Of a stretch of DNA of 64,000 nt, positions 16,846-27,555 are shown piece after piece. Each line of letters starts with the position of its first letter. Within the stretch, counting starts at the first letter, position 1. Below the pieces are notes generated by a model. The model was given only the letters and a program-made list of their open reading frames with translations. It was not told the DNA's origin and searched no databases. The stretch is from contig NZ_JAHKPK010000034.1 in the NCBI RefSeq assembly GCF_018860665.1, positions 1 to 64,000 on the forward strand. The letters are read 5' to 3'. Origin of the DNA: Pacificibacter marinus. Its GTDB lineage: Bacteria; Pseudomonadota; Alphaproteobacteria; Rhodobacterales; Rhodobacteraceae. The position numbers and the translations under genes were made by a program.

Positions 16846-17742
16846 ATGATCCATGATGTCATCGTCATCGGGGGAAGCTATGCTGGCATGGCAGCTTCCC
16901 TTCAGCTTCTGCGTGCCCGTCGCTCAGTGTTGGTCATTGACGCCGGACAACGGCGCAACCGCACCGCAAGTCATTCTCATGGGTTTCTGGGGCAGGACGG
17001 CGTAGACCCCGCCGTCATCGCCCGCGATGCCCGCAACCAGTTGGAGGCCTATCCGACCCTGACTTGGGTCGAAGGGGAAGCCGCCTCTGTCACTGGAAAA
17101 CGTGATGCGTTTGTCGTGGAAACCGTGGGTGATCAGACCTACCACACTCGCCGTATCCTGTTTGCGACTGGCGTAACGGACCAGCTGCCCCAGATCGACG
17201 GGCTGGCGGAACGGTGGGGGCGGTCCGTCTTTCATTGCCCATATTGCCATGGCTACGAGCTTGATCAGGGCCGTATCGGCGTCATCGCGTCTGGTCCGAT
17301 GTCAATGCATCAAGCCGAGCTGTTGACGGAATGGGGCGCAGTCACGTTCTTCATCAATAGTGTCCTTTCGCTGGACCCCGCCGCCCAGCAGGTTCTGGAG
17401 CAGAGGGGCGTTATGATCGAAAACACCGCCGTTCTCGCGCTTACGGGCGAGGCCGACGTGCAGCTGGCTGATGGCCGGACGCTGTCATTTGCGGGGCTCT
17501 TTGTTGCGCCGACGGTCACGCCCTCGACCACTTTGCCAACCAAACTGGGGTGCACCATTGTAGAGGGACCGATGGGTCAGATGATCGCTGTGGACGGGGC
17601 GAAAGAAACCACGGTGCGCGGCGTATACGCCTGCGGTGATGTCGCCCAAATGCCGCATTCAGTATCTCTTGCCGTTGGTGATGGCGCCATGGCTGGCCTG
17701 CAACTTCATCGCTCTCTGGTTTGGCCAGACATGCATGCGTAA
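16846..17742 (+). CDS. Thioredoxin reductase-like FAD/NAD(P) oxidoreductase
   Basis: This 298-residue flavoprotein has the N-terminal FAD motif IVIGGSYAGMAA, a CPYC redox pair at Cys131/Cys134 (FHCPYCHGYE), and the closing GVYACGDVAQMPHSVSLAVGDG. Canonical thioredoxin reductases have CATCDG, so this belongs to the CPYC-type group, whose partner is unclear. The NADPH-domain Rossmann motif is weak (GVIASGPMSMHQ). It starts directly at the Rrf2 stop and is followed after 11 bases by a methyltransferase. Confidence 0.9.
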   Translation: MIHDVIVIGGSYAGMAASLQLLRARRSVLVIDAGQRRNRTASHSHGFLGQDGVDPAVIARDARNQLEAYPTLTWVEGEAASVTGKRDAFVVETVGDQTYHTRRILFATGVTDQLPQIDGLAERWGRSVFHCPYCHGYELDQGRIGVIASGPMSMHQAELLTEWGAVTFFINSVLSLDPAAQQVLEQRGVMIENTAVLALTGEADVQLADGRTLSFAGLFVAPTVTPSTTLPTKLGCTIVEGPMGQMIAVDGAKETTVRGVYACGDVAQMPHSVSLAVGDGAMAGLQLHRSLVWPDMHA

Positions 17743-17753
17743 AGGAGAGAGGC

Positions 17754-18434
17754 ATGAGCAATCGCACATTCACGCGGGATGCCCCCGGATACGCGGCAAG
17801 GACTGCACGTCTTGTTCCCGGCCTGCAAGATATGTATCGTATGGCTGGGATTTTGCTGGCCGAACAAGTGCCTGCCTCTGGTCGCGTGATGGTCTTGGGT
17901 GCTGGTGGTGGCCTTGAGCTAAAAATCTTTATTGAGATGCAACCCGACTGGCATTTTGACGGCATCGACCCCTCAGCCGAGATGATCGATCAAGCCCACC
18001 GGACGTTGGGCGATCAGGCTGATCGTGTGTCATTCACCCAAGGCTATATCGATGATGCGCCGATGGGTCCCTTCGATGGCGCAACCTGCTTGCTGACGCT
18101 ACACTTCCTGCCGCGCGAAGAGCGCCTGCACACGTTGCAAGAGATAGCGCGGCGCTTGCACCCAGGCGCACCGCTGATCGTGATGCATCATAGTATGCCG
18201 GAGGGCGCGGAACGAGACGTCTGGCTACGCAGGAACGCTGCATTGATGATGTCCCATGGAATACCTTCCGAACAAGCGCAAAAGAGCATCGAGACATTCA
18301 AAACGCGCCTGCCAATCCTGACGCCGCGAGAAGACATGGCCCTATTAGAAGAGGCTGGGCTCACAGATATTCAGCTGTTCTATGCCGCGTTCACATTTAA
18401 GGGGTGGGTCGGCTATCGGCATTCATCGGCATGA
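17754..18434 (+). CDS. Class I SAM-dependent methyltransferase
   Basis: This 226-residue protein has SAM motif I (VMVLGAGGGLELKIF near 48), an acidic motif II loop (FDGIDPSAEMIDQA) and the post-motif FDGATCLLTLHFLPREERL. The substrate is not predictable. The start at 17754 follows an AAAGGAGAGAGG ribosome site; a longer upstream reading overlaps the oxidoreductase. It is the third gene of the Rrf2 operon. Confidence 0.87.
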   Translation: MSNRTFTRDAPGYAARTARLVPGLQDMYRMAGILLAEQVPASGRVMVLGAGGGLELKIFIEMQPDWHFDGIDPSAEMIDQAHRTLGDQADRVSFTQGYIDDAPMGPFDGATCLLTLHFLPREERLHTLQEIARRLHPGAPLIVMHHSMPEGAERDVWLRRNAALMMSHGIPSEQAQKSIETFKTRLPILTPREDMALLEEAGLTDIQLFYAAFTFKGWVGYRHSSA

Positions 18435-18489
18435 ATGGTTTTATCCGCTGGGCTGACACAGGTAACCCGAAAAAGCATCACAGGGCATG

Positions 18490-18985
18490 ATGACTAGCCC
18501 CTAGATTTGTAGACGCTTTGTTCGGTAACTTTGGAAGCAAGGAGACAGTGATGTCAGGGACTAGCATTACAGATGAGTTCAAACGTGGCGCGGTCGCACA
18601 GGTTGTGGATAGCGGAAACTCAGTTGCGGAAGTTTCGGAACGGTTAGAGATTAGTACCAAGTCACTTTACACGTGGCGCGCCCAGTTTTCGCAGCCATGC
18701 CAACAGATCAACGAGACTACAGAACAGGCCGCAGAGATCAGGCGGTTGAAGAAAGAATTGGCCTGCGTCTCTGAGGGCCGCGATATTCTAAACTGATAAA
18801 GGCCGCCGCGCACTGACCGGCAGGGCATTGCAAAGCAATGTCCCAAGAGGCGCAAGTTGCATGATTATTATTGTGATCTGAGCGAGATGTGTTGCCCGAA
18901 CCGTATGGCTCGATTGGCCAAATGAGCCGCCATTCTAGCATTGGGCTGGAAAAGTCCCGACGCTTTCGAAAGGAAAGTGGCTTAA
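18490..18985 (+). mobile_element. Degenerate IS3-family element (OrfA fragment plus OrfB remnants)
   Basis: OrfA is readable from 18551 to 18796 (SITDEFKRGAVAQVVDSGNS and WRAQFSQPCQQINE) with the IS3 leucine-rich tail RRLKKELACVSEGRDIL. It then shifts frame just where KKAA should follow. Most of OrfB is deleted; near 18875-18985 pieces such as CCPNRMARLAK, RHSSIG and GWKSPDAFERKVA with a stop match the start and the last residues of an OrfB. The element is inactive. It lies between the Rrf2 operon and the 5-oxoprolinase locus. Confidence 0.75.
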
Positions 18986-19114
18986 ACGAGCACTTGGGGC
19001 GGCACAAAGCGTTGTAGATCTAATTTGTACAGGTATGTGCTTCAACACATGCCGACGCCCACGTTGGGCTCGCAGTTGAACTATTTGAAGTAAGCTTCGT
19101 TGGGGGACAATTTG

Positions 19115-19140
19115 AAGGGCGTCACAATAGTGACGCCCTT
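19115..19140. terminator. Perfect 11-pair hairpin downstream of the 5-oxoprolinase gene
   Basis: AAGGGCGTCAC and GTGACGCCCTT flank a 4-base loop (AATA). It lies 128 bases past the 5-oxoprolinase stop, beyond the IS remnant. No strong T-run follows on either strand (GGTTTTGG on the plus side), so termination efficiency is uncertain. Confidence 0.6.
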
Positions 19141-19267
19141 GGTTTTGGTTCCGACATTACAAGTCGATGCTGAGGCAATAAGTGATGCGGTTCCAACTTT
19201 TTATGCGCATTCGCACGACGCTATTCCTTGTTCTTAGAGGCACATGGATATCGGCGTAGATGATTTC

Positions 19268-22200
19268 TTAAACAGGTTCCCCGTAACCGCCACCGCCAGG
19301 AGATTTGAGAACAAACACATCGTCCACCTCCATTTGTGCAACGTCATTGCCTTTCAAATATTCGACAGTGCCGTCCGCGCGATTGATGGAGTTTTCTCCT
19401 GTAGAACCAGCCTGTCCTGCGGATGCGCCATGGGGGGCAGTTTCGCGATGAGATGATAGAACCGTTGCGGTCATAGGTTCTAAGAACCGCAATTTGCGAA
19501 CGATCCCGTCACCACCTTTGTAAGCGCCTGCGCCGCCTGAACCGTGCCGGATTGAAAATTCGTCCACACGCAATGGGAACCGCGTTTCCAACACTTCGGG
19601 ATCAGTCATGCGGGTGTTGGTCATGTGGCTGTGCACTGCGCTTGCACCATGAAATCCGTCGCCCGCACCTGTTCCGCCGCAGATGGTTTCATAATTTTGA
19701 AAAACATCATTGCCGTAAACAAAGTTGTTCATCGTGCCTTGGCTTCCGGCGATCACACCTAAGGCACCGTAAAGCGCGTCCGCGATGGCTTGACTGACCT
19801 CGGTGTTGCCCGAAATCACGGCTGCGGGGGCCTTGGGATTGATCATCGATCCTTCGGGAATGATCAGTTTGAGCGGCTTTAGGCAGCCTTCGTTCATCGG
19901 GATGTTCGATCCTACCAGTGTGCGGAATACGTAAAGTACGACCGCATGACAGATGGCTTTGGGAGCATTGTAGTTGAACGGATCTTGTGGGGAGGTGCCG
20001 GTGAAGTCCACAGTGGCTTCGCGGGCCGATTTGTTCACGGAAATAGCCACCTTGATCTGTGCGCCACTGTCGAGCGGATAGGTAAAGGTGCTGTCATGCA
20101 GGACATCCAGCACACGACGTACACTTTCTTCAGCGTTGTCCTGAACGTGGCCCATATAGGCGTGAATCACGTCGATGCCAAATTGACGCGTGATCTTGGT
20201 CAACTCTTGGACGCCTGTGGCGTTTGCTGCGATCTGTGCGGCAAGGTCTGCCATGTTTTGATCTACATTGCGGCATGGATATTTACCTGACGAAAGCAGA
20301 TCGCGCGCGTTTTGATCTTGCAGGACACCTTGTTTGACCAGCAAAAAGTTGTCGATCAACACACCTTCTTCATCGATGTGACGGCTGTCGGGTGGGGCGG
20401 AACCAGGGGTTGTGCCGCCAATGTCGGCATGGTGCCCGCGGGATGCGACGGTGTAAATGATGTTGGTCCCATCGTTATCAAACACAGGTGTGATCACGGT
20501 GACATCTGGCAAATGCGTTCCGCCATTATAGGGGTTGTTCATCATGAACACATCACCTGGGCGGATTTGGCCGGCATTTTGGCGCAAGATCGACCGCACG
20601 CTGTCAGACATGGACCCAAGGTGCACGGGAACGTGGGGTGCGTTGGCCACCAAATCGCCCTGCGCATCGAAAATCGCACATGAGAAATCATAACGTTCTT
20701 TGATGTTCACTGAATAGGCCGTGTTGGCCAGTGTCGCGCCCATCTGTTCGGCGATGGACATATAAAGATTGTTAAAGACCTCTAGCATGACCGGATCGAC
20801 CGAGGTGCCAATGGCTTCAGAGCGGACAAGTGGCACGACGCGTCGCAGGATCAAATTGCCACTTTGCGTGCATTCCGCTTGCCAGCCATGCTCCAAAATA
20901 TTGGTGCCGGTCGGTTCGGTTAAGATCGCGGGACCATCAACGATTTCACCTGCAGCCAGTGTTGTCCGATCAACCAAAGGCACGTCGATCCATTGGCCTT
21001 GACTGTACATGCGGGCGACTTGGTCTGATCTGGACTGGTCTTGTGCATTGGGCAAGGTCACGTTTTCGCCTGTTGATCCAATGGCCTCGGCTGTGAGCAG
21101 ATCAATGATTAGGCTCGCATAATCTGGTATGAAACCGAACCGCTGTTGGTGTGCCGCTTCAAAGGCTTTACGCATTTCGCTGACTGTGTCGAATGGAATT
21201 TCCAATGTTTGATGTGCGCCGTCGGTGCGGATATGAGCTGTTTGGACCACCTGCACGTTGGCCGCGTCGATGCCTTGCGCTGTAACCTCGCTGCGCGCCA
21301 AGCGGGACAACGCGTCCATTTCGCGCTGCGCGTCTGTGATCTTGTCTATCGAGGCTGCAAATTGATGTTCTTTAATCGCGCGCACATCGGCTAAGCCCAT
21401 GCCGAAAGCAGACAGAACGCCGGCAAAAGGATGGATGAAAATGCTTTCCATGCCCAAGGCGTCTGCCACCAAACAGGCATGTTGTCCGCCCGCGCCACCA
21501 AAGCAGTTCATCGTGTATTTGGTCACATCATAGCCGCGCTGCACAGAGATTTTTTTGATCGCATTGGCCATATTTTCAACAGCGATGCGTAAGAAACCTT
21601 CGGCAATTTCTTCAACTGTTTTGCCGCTGTCGATCTCTTTCGCCAAGGCGTCAAACTTGCGGCGAACAACATCGACATCAAGTGGTTGGTCAGCATTCGG
21701 CCCGAACACTGGCGGAAACTGGCTAGGTTGAAGTTTGCCTAACAGGACGTTGCAATCGGTTACCGTTAAAGGCCCGCCGCGGCGATAAGCGGCAGGCCCA
21801 GGATTGGCGCCTGCGCTTTCTGGCCCTACTTGCATGCGCCCATCGGCATATGACAAGATGGACCCGCCACCTGCTGCGACAGTGTGAATGGACATCATTG
21901 GCGCGCGCATACGAACGCCGGCCACTTCGGTTTCAAAGGACCGTTCAAATTCGCCAGCGTAGTGGCATACATCTGTAGATGTGCCCCCCATATCGAAGCC
22001 AATCAACTTATCAAAGCCTTGATCGGCCGCGGTACGGACCATGCCGACCACGCCACCTGCTGGGCCGGAGAGGATTGCATCTTTACCTTGGAACAGGCGT
22101 GCGTCTGTTAAACCGCCGTTGGATTGCATGAACATCAGGCTGTCACAGCCACCAGAGGCAGAGTTCAATGCCGTGGCCACTTGATCGACGTAGCGGCGCA

Positions 22201-22867
22201 AAATAGGGGACAGATAGGCATCTACAACTGCAGTATCCCCACGGGACACAAGCTTGATCAAGGGGCTGGCCTCATGGCTAAGCGAGACTTGCGTAAAACC
22301 GATCTGGCGCGCCATTTTGCCCAACGTCTTTTCGTGGTCCGTAAAGCGGTAGCCATGCATCAATGCGATTGCCACTGACCGGTATCCTTGCTCGAAGGCA
22401 CGGGATAATGCGTCGCGCGCTGCCTGCAAATTCAGCGGAGTAACGATTTCACCCTGCGCGCCCAAGCGTTCATCAACTTCAATCACATCTTCATACAGAA
22501 GCTCTGGCAACTTGATTTCCAAGTCAAACAAGTTTGGACGGTTCTGATAGCCAATCCGTAACAAGTCGCCAAAACCTTTCGTGATGAGCAAAAGGGTGCG
22601 TTCTCCTTTGCGCTCCAACAAAGCGTTGGTTGCCACTGTCGTTCCCATTTTTACGGCTGAAATCTGTCCTTGCGGAATTTCTTCAGTGCTGTCGAGGCCA
22701 AGAAGCGACTTGATGCCGTAGACGGCAGCGTCGGGATAAACTTCGGGGTTCTCTGACAAAAGTTTATGGGTTTTCAACGTACCGTTCGGCTGGCGCGCGA
22801 CGATATCAGTGAAGGTCCCTCCACGGTCCACCCAGAACTGCCATTTTTTTGTGCATACGTTTTCCAT
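19268..22867 (-). CDS. 5-oxoprolinase (ATP-hydrolysing), fused HyuA-HyuB hydantoinase/oxoprolinase
   Basis: This 1199-residue fusion would hydrolyse 5-oxo-L-proline (pyroglutamate) to glutamate using ATP. The N-terminal HyuA half opens with [14 protein letters not shown] and [13 protein letters not shown], and has the actin-like ATPase segments DMGGTSTDV and SGPAGGVVG near 270-300. The HyuB half starts about residue 700 ([20 protein letters not shown]), includes HLGSMSDSV and ends with [10 protein letters not shown]. The full length matches single-chain 5-oxoprolinases rather than split hydantoinases. Its neighbours include a pyroglutamyl peptidase and a peptide ABC transporter, strengthening the assignment. 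An operator-like repeat lies just upstream. Confidence 0.88.
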   Translation of the reverse strand: MENVCTKKWQFWVDRGGTFTDIVARQPNGTLKTHKLLSENPEVYPDAAVYGIKSLLGLDSTEEIPQGQISAVKMGTTVATNALLERKGERTLLLITKGFGDLLRIGYQNRPNLFDLEIKLPELLYEDVIEVDERLGAQGEIVTPLNLQAARDALSRAFEQGYRSVAIALMHGYRFTDHEKTLGKMARQIGFTQVSLSHEASPLIKLVSRGDTAVVDAYLSPILRRYVDQVATALNSASGGCDSLMFMQSNGGLTDARLFQGKDAILSGPAGGVVGMVRTAADQGFDKLIGFDMGGTSTDVCHYAGEFERSFETEVAGVRMRAPMMSIHTVAAGGGSILSYADGRMQVGPESAGANPGPAAYRRGGPLTVTDCNVLLGKLQPSQFPPVFGPNADQPLDVDVVRRKFDALAKEIDSGKTVEEIAEGFLRIAVENMANAIKKISVQRGYDVTKYTMNCFGGAGGQHACLVADALGMESIFIHPFAGVLSAFGMGLADVRAIKEHQFAASIDKITDAQREMDALSRLARSEVTAQGIDAANVQVVQTAHIRTDGAHQTLEIPFDTVSEMRKAFEAAHQQRFGFIPDYASLIIDLLTAEAIGSTGENVTLPNAQDQSRSDQVARMYSQGQWIDVPLVDRTTLAAGEIVDGPAILTEPTGTNILEHGWQAECTQSGNLILRRVVPLVRSEAIGTSVDPVMLEVFNNLYMSIAEQMGATLANTAYSVNIKERYDFSCAIFDAQGDLVANAPHVPVHLGSMSDSVRSILRQNAGQIRPGDVFMMNNPYNGGTHLPDVTVITPVFDNDGTNIIYTVASRGHHADIGGTTPGSAPPDSRHIDEEGVLIDNFLLVKQGVLQDQNARDLLSSGKYPCRNVDQNMADLAAQIAANATGVQELTKITRQFGIDVIHAYMGHVQDNAEESVRRVLDVLHDSTFTYPLDSGAQIKVAISVNKSAREATVDFTGTSPQDPFNYNAPKAICHAVVLYVFRTLVGSNIPMNEGCLKPLKLIIPEGSMINPKAPAAVISGNTEVSQAIADALYGALGVIAGSQGTMNNFVYGNDVFQNYETICGGTGAGDGFHGASAVHSHMTNTRMTDPEVLETRFPLRVDEFSIRHGSGGAGAYKGGDGIVRKLRFLEPMTATVLSSHRETAPHGASAGQAGSTGENSINRADGTVEYLKGNDVAQMEVDDVFVLKSPGGGGYGEPV

Positions 22868-22905
22868 GATCTACCCTCGAATCAAAATTCTGCCTCCTTG
22901 TTGAT

Positions 22906-22932
22906 ATAACGTTGATAATTTGTCAACGTTAT
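22906..22932. promoter_or_regulatory. Candidate operator upstream of the 5-oxoprolinase gene
   Basis: ATAACGTTGA and TCAACGTTAT form a perfect 10-base inverted repeat with a 7-base AT-rich centre, 39 bases upstream of the start codon. A further partial copy (ACAACGTTAAC) lies about 27 bases beyond. The size fits a dimeric winged-helix regulator, most simply the nearby MarR-type protein. Confidence 0.6.
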
Positions 22933-23007
22933 ACAAGGGAAGATTCCAGATACTCGGACAACGTTAACGCAACACAGGCGATGATATGAAACGAAGGTTG
23001 AATCGTT

Positions 23008-23277
23008 TTGGGATGTTTTGGGGACGGAATTCCAGTCATCGTGCTGATCACATCCATTATCATGCCGATGATCACCGCCGTGGGCATAGGCCCGCTTTGG
23101 TTCGGCATCTATTTGGTGATCATCGTCGAGATACGCCAGATCACACCGCCTGTGGGTTTCAACCTGTTCGGGTTTCGAGGTTTGACGGACATCGACATAC
23201 TGCGCATTGCTAAGGCTGCTTTTCCGTTCTTTCTGTTGATTTCGTTAGACGCGGTACTGATTACGGTCTTCCCGTAG
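23008..23277 (+). pseudogene. 3' remnant of a TRAP transporter large permease (DctM)
   Basis: The frame reads DGIPVIVLITSIIMPMITAVGIGPLWFG and then VEIRQITPPVGFNLFGFRGL, the conserved last quarter of DctM proteins, and ends at a natural stop. The 5' three quarters of the gene are absent; the upstream sequence is the 5-oxoprolinase promoter region. It is a deletion remnant and no dctP or dctQ is adjacent. Confidence 0.75.
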
Positions 23278-23309
23278 ATTGTGACCATTTAGCCCAAGCT
23301 GATGCGCAA

Positions 23310-23843
23310 CTAGAGCGACGTAGCGGCGCGGCTGGCTTGATCATATTGCCCAGATAGGGCACGTAAGCTGGCCGCCATCATACGCATTTCATCACCTGTC
23401 ATATCGAGATGGGACAGCCCGTCTAAAAAGCAATGATCACGCACTTGGCGGTAAGCTTCGCATAGCGCTGTGCCAGCTTCGGAGGCGCTATAGAACACCT
23501 CTTTGCCACGCTTTTGTGACGACAGTAGCTCCATCTTCATGAGCTTGCGAAGCGCGTAATTGACGGTGTGCGTATCTTCGATGTTGAGTAGAAAGCAGAT
23601 GTCAGTCAGGCGTTTGTCACGCCCGCGATGATTGATATTGTGCAACACAAGAATTTCCAACGGCGTCAGATCTGTGTTTCCTGCCGCAGACATGCAACGT
23701 GTCATCCAGCGCGAGAAGGCGTTATAGGCGATGATCATGCCGTATTCGACTTCGGATGCTTCCCAACCATCGCCTTCAGCCAGGTGACGCGATGAAACAA
23801 TACGGCGTTTGGGATCTGTACTCTGGGTCATTTTATCATCCAT
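23310..23843 (-). CDS. MarR-type winged-helix regulator
   Basis: This protein of about 177 residues has a central winged helix-turn-helix (DLTPLEILVLHNINHRGRDKRLTDICFLL, recognition helix around DTHTVNYALRKLMKMELL, wing GKEVFYSASEAG) and a C-terminal helical dimerisation part. It resembles the roseobacter MarR-like group recognised as winged helix DNA-binding proteins. Start choice is uncertain because no good ribosome site is seen; 23843 is the first ATG. It is the likely binder of the inverted repeat before the 5-oxoprolinase gene. Confidence 0.78.
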   Translation of the reverse strand: MDDKMTQSTDPKRRIVSSRHLAEGDGWEASEVEYGMIIAYNAFSRWMTRCMSAAGNTDLTPLEILVLHNINHRGRDKRLTDICFLLNIEDTHTVNYALRKLMKMELLSSQKRGKEVFYSASEAGTALCEAYRQVRDHCFLDGLSHLDMTGDEMRMMAASLRALSGQYDQASRAATSL

Positions 23844-23897
23844 TTGCAGGTGTTTTGATAAGATAGTGCAAGCGAGCACTCTTTAAAAGCACCTTAG

Positions 23898-24842
23898 TCA
23901 GTCGGGATTTGTTGCTAGGTATCGGTGTATGCGATTCTGCTCTGCACCGTTTTTTTCGAATGCACCCATATGGACCCGCAAAATCTCAATAAAGTCTTTG
24001 GCCATGCGCGACAAAGCTTGGTCTTCGGGCAAGGCCACGACGTAGTCGTAGCTGATGTTCGGTTCAAATCGTCGCGTTATCACGCCATTGAGGCGCCACG
24101 ATGGGGCCGCGAATGGTTCAATCAACCCAATCGCTAAATTTTCAGCAATCATCGCATAGCCCGTGTGTGAGCTTTGGGTGCCAAAGTCAGACCGGAATTG
24201 AATGGCAGCCTTGTCCAGAACAGTTTTAGTGTCATCCCAGTTCACGTTGCCTTCTGGCAAAATACGCAACACGTTTTCATTCGTGAGATCCTGAGGTCCG
24301 ATGACATCCTTTTGCGCCAAAGGGTGTGTCTCGTGCATTGCGCATATATGAGGAACCTTTGCCATCAAAAGCTGCTCTATTCCGGGAAGGTTTGGAAAGG
24401 CATGAGCGATTCCCAGGTCTGTTTGAAAGGTTTGCAAGCTCAATGCGATTTGTGAAAAAGAGGCAGTTTCTATTTCAATTGATGCTTTGCTGTGCGTTTT
24501 GTGGAACTCAGCGATAGCCTTGGGCAAAACACCCGTCGAAAGTGCGGGCGTTGCGCTGACTCTTAACGCGCCGCCGCCTTGTTCCCGAATCTGCTTGGCA
24601 GCATTTTCTAGACTGTCCACGCCAATGAAAAAACGCTCGACACCGCTGAAAAATTTCAGCGCCTCTGGGGTCGGGATAAGCCGTCCTTTGTTGCGGTCAA
24701 AGAGTTTGAAATCTAAGTGAATTTCAAGCTCACCGATCAAGCGGCTGACTGCTGGTTGCGTGATGCACATCAAGTTTGCAGCCTTGGCTGTGGTCCCTGT
24801 TTTCATGACGTTTCGAAAGGCTTCGAGCTGGCGATGTTTCAT
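23898..24842 (-). CDS. LysR-family transcriptional regulator
   Basis: This 314-residue regulator has an N-terminal HTH (KHRQLEAFRNVMKTGTTAKAANLMCITQPAVSRLIGELE) and a typical effector domain; the opening resembles NocR/OccR-type regulators of amino-acid or opine catabolism. It is divergent from the pyroglutamyl-peptidase gene and the ABC transporter operon, so a ligand such as 5-oxoproline or a pyroglutamyl peptide is plausible. Confidence 0.88.
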   Translation of the reverse strand: MKHRQLEAFRNVMKTGTTAKAANLMCITQPAVSRLIGELEIHLDFKLFDRNKGRLIPTPEALKFFSGVERFFIGVDSLENAAKQIREQGGGALRVSATPALSTGVLPKAIAEFHKTHSKASIEIETASFSQIALSLQTFQTDLGIAHAFPNLPGIEQLLMAKVPHICAMHETHPLAQKDVIGPQDLTNENVLRILPEGNVNWDDTKTVLDKAAIQFRSDFGTQSSHTGYAMIAENLAIGLIEPFAAPSWRLNGVITRRFEPNISYDYVVALPEDQALSRMAKDFIEILRVHMGAFEKNGAEQNRIHRYLATNPD

Positions 24843-24869
24843 TTGAGGCTTCCATCTAGGTATAAGGTT

Positions 24870-24883
24870 TAGGCATTAGCCTA
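24870..24883. promoter_or_regulatory. Candidate LysR box in the lysR-pcp divergent region
   Basis: TAGGC-ATTA-GCCTA is an inverted repeat in the centre of the 113-base divergent region, with looser outer arms (AAGG, then CTT). It has the size of a LysR-type site that could act on both promoters. Confidence 0.45.
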
Positions 24884-24955
24884 TCAGCTTAAATGACTTG
24901 ATGTAATTCTTGGGCTCTGTTTTTCTTTTGTTACATTGCTAGGGATTGAGACAGA

Positions 24956-25612
24956 ATGAAAAAGCCAAAACTCCTTGTTGCGGGATATGGAAGCTGGGCA
25001 AAAGCCCATGCAAACCCAGCCGAAGCTATCGCCTTGGCCATGGGAGCGCGCCATTGGGAGACATGTGATGTTATAGGCATTGGCATCCCCGTGGACAGTA
25101 CCGCGATTACAGGCGAGATTGATCGCCTGCTGGATTTACACGCCCCTGATGCTTGGATTGGTGTTGGTGTGTCTTCAGCTGCGATCATACAAGCTGAGAT
25201 GGTCGGTGTGAATTGGCGCGATTTCGATGTGCCGGACGTGAATGGTCAGACCATCAAGGCGACCCCCATCGCCGCGCAAGGGCTTGCTGCATACAATGCA
25301 ACGCTCCCAAATGCTGAGATTGTAGAGGCGATCAAACAAGCTGGCATACCTGCAGCGCTGTCTTTTTACGCGGGCACGCATTTATGCAATCAGATGCTGT
25401 ATACATCCGCGCGGCTCATTGAGCAGCGGGGAGCGGCGACACTGAACGGTTTTATTCATGTGCCAAGCACACCTGAGAATGTTTTGGAATTCGCGAGCGC
25501 GGGATCCTCAAAATCATCAATGCCTCTCTCGTTGAGCAGTTCGGCGCTGGTTCAATGTATAGAGGTCACGGCTGGTTATATTGCGCGCCACCGTCAACGC
25601 AATTGCGCTTGA
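24956..25612 (+). CDS. pcp: Pyroglutamyl-peptidase I (peptidase family C15)
   Basis: This 218-residue cytosolic cysteine peptidase removes N-terminal pyroglutamate from peptides. The catalytic triad falls at the classical positions: Glu81 (IQAEMVGVN), Cys144 (AGTHLCNQMLY) and His168 (GFIHVPS). The N-terminal strand reads LLVAGYGSW rather than the common VTGFxPF, a divergent oxyanion loop region. It is the first gene of an operon with a peptide-type ABC transporter and lies near the 5-oxoprolinase gene, giving a complete route from pyroglutamyl peptide to glutamate. Confidence 0.88.
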   Translation: MKKPKLLVAGYGSWAKAHANPAEAIALAMGARHWETCDVIGIGIPVDSTAITGEIDRLLDLHAPDAWIGVGVSSAAIIQAEMVGVNWRDFDVPDVNGQTIKATPIAAQGLAAYNATLPNAEIVEAIKQAGIPAALSFYAGTHLCNQMLYTSARLIEQRGAATLNGFIHVPSTPENVLEFASAGSSKSSMPLSLSSSALVQCIEVTAGYIARHRQRNCA

Positions 25613-25624
25613 GAGGATTTTTTG

Positions 25625-27472
25625 ATGACAACGTCTAGTGATCAGGCATCACCCATTCTATCGGTTCGCGATATGATCGTAGAATTCGGTGTTAGTGACG
25701 CCGCTGTGCGGGCAGTCGACAGTCTTTCGTTTGATTTACACGCAAATAAGACCTTGGCGATTGTAGGAGAGTCGGGATCTGGCAAATCCATTTCGTCATT
25801 GGCTTTGCTTGGGTTGCTCAAACATATTGGCGGTAAAATCACATCAGGCAGTATCGCGTTTCAAAGTTCACTCTTGGGGAAGACCATAGATTTGGTGCAA
25901 GCCCCTGAACCGGTGCTGCGCAAAATTCGTGGCAACGAAATTGCTATGATTTTTCAAGAACCGATGACCTCACTCAATCCGGTGTTCACCATTGGGTCGC
26001 AAATGGGCGAAACACTTGCGGTTCATCAAAACTTGAACAAGAAAGACACCCGCACAAAAGCACTCGAGTTTCTTGATCTCGTGCGCCTGCCTAATGCGAA
26101 ACGCTTGTTGGACAACTTTCCGCATCAATTGTCTGGCGGAATGCGCCAACGTGTGATGATTGCGATGGCCTTGTGTTGCCAGCCCAAAATTCTAATCGCA
26201 GATGAGCCGACAACAGCGTTGGATGTGACTATTCAGGCTCAAATCTTGCATATTATCCGCGAATTGCAGGCCGAAATGGGCACATCCGTCATTTTTATTA
26301 GTCATGACATGGGCGTTGTTTCCGAAATGGCGGACGACGTGCTGGTTATGAAAGCCAGTAAATTCGTTGAAACAGGCACTGTGCGTGATGTTCTGGGCGC
26401 GCCGAAAGAGGCCTATACAAGGGCTTTGTTGGCTGCAGTGCCAAAAATCGGAAGCATGACGGGCACCAGCGCGCCACAACTGTTCGACATTCCCGGCGTG
26501 ACAGGTGACGCGCAGGTGTCAGCCATTGCTCCTGTGGCGGCGCCTGAGAGTGTCCCAGTCCTCGAAGTCGAAGATCTGACCACGCGCTATGATATTCGCG
26601 GTGGATTTTTAAACAAAATCACTCACCGTGTGCATGCTGCCGAGAAAGTCTCGTTCAAAATCTACCCTGGCGAAACTTTGGCATTGGTGGGCGAGTCCGG
26701 TAGCGGTAAATCCACAGTCGGCAAGACCATTCAGCAGCTTGTCGAACCTGTTTCAGGTGCGATGCGCTATCATGGGCGTGATATTTTTTCACTGCCATCA
26801 GCCGAGCGCAAAGCCTTTCAAAAGCAAACCCAATATGTGTTTCAAGATCCATATGGATCAATGAATCCGCGCAAATCTGTTGGGGAAAGTCTTGTCGAGC
26901 CAGCATGGGTGCATGGTCTTGTCACAAACAAGGTACAAGCACGCGACATGGCGGCTGATCTGCTTGAGAAAGTCGATCTTCCTGCCGATTACGCAACTCG
27001 CTATCCGCATCAGTTCTCAGGTGGTCAACGTCAGCGTCTTTGTATTGCACGAGCCTTGGCGTGTGATCCCAGCTTAATCATCGCTGATGAGGCGGTGTCT
27101 GCACTGGACGTATCGGTTCAAGCGCAAGTGGTGAATCTGATGATGGAACTACAGGCGAAGCAGAATTTGTCTTATCTTTTCATCACCCATGACATGGCTG
27201 TTGTTGAACGTATCAGTCACCGTGTGGCCGTGATGTATCTCGGTCAGATCGTTGAAATCGGTAGTCGTCAGCAAATTTTTGAAAATCCACAACATCCTTA
27301 CACGAAACGGCTTTTGGCGGCTGTTCCCGTGCTTGATCCAGGGCATCGCCCCACACGGGCACCGCTTGAGGGTGAAATTCCAAGTGCGCTGCGTGCCGTC
27401 GGGGATGAACCAGAACCGATCGTTTTGAAACAAATCAGCGAAGGCCATTTCGTCGGTCACGCGCAACAGTAG
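25625..27472 (+). CDS. Peptide-type ABC transporter ATP-binding protein, two fused ATPase domains (DppD-DppF-like)
   Basis: This 615-residue protein contains two complete ABC ATPases. The first has Walker A at 48-55 (GESGSGKS) and signature LSGGMRQRV; the second, from about residue 300, has GESGSGKST and FSGGQRQRL followed by [16 protein letters not shown]. Both have the C-terminal oligopeptide-type extension ([19 protein letters not shown]). It energises uptake by the two permeases downstream. The second domain has IIADEAV in Walker B, normal for DppF-like subunits. It begins 12 bases after pcp. Confidence 0.92.
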   Translation: MTTSSDQASPILSVRDMIVEFGVSDAAVRAVDSLSFDLHANKTLAIVGESGSGKSISSLALLGLLKHIGGKITSGSIAFQSSLLGKTIDLVQAPEPVLRKIRGNEIAMIFQEPMTSLNPVFTIGSQMGETLAVHQNLNKKDTRTKALEFLDLVRLPNAKRLLDNFPHQLSGGMRQRVMIAMALCCQPKILIADEPTTALDVTIQAQILHIIRELQAEMGTSVIFISHDMGVVSEMADDVLVMKASKFVETGTVRDVLGAPKEAYTRALLAAVPKIGSMTGTSAPQLFDIPGVTGDAQVSAIAPVAAPESVPVLEVEDLTTRYDIRGGFLNKITHRVHAAEKVSFKIYPGETLALVGESGSGKSTVGKTIQQLVEPVSGAMRYHGRDIFSLPSAERKAFQKQTQYVFQDPYGSMNPRKSVGESLVEPAWVHGLVTNKVQARDMAADLLEKVDLPADYATRYPHQFSGGQRQRLCIARALACDPSLIIADEAVSALDVSVQAQVVNLMMELQAKQNLSYLFITHDMAVVERISHRVAVMYLGQIVEIGSRQQIFENPQHPYTKRLLAAVPVLDPGHRPTRAPLEGEIPSALRAVGDEPEPIVLKQISEGHFVGHAQQ

Positions 27473-27555
27473 CCTCATAATATCGCGCGAAAGGGCACAT
27501 TTCTCGCGTCAAATAATGAGCAAAATTGCTCAGACTCAACAGACTGGAGGACATT

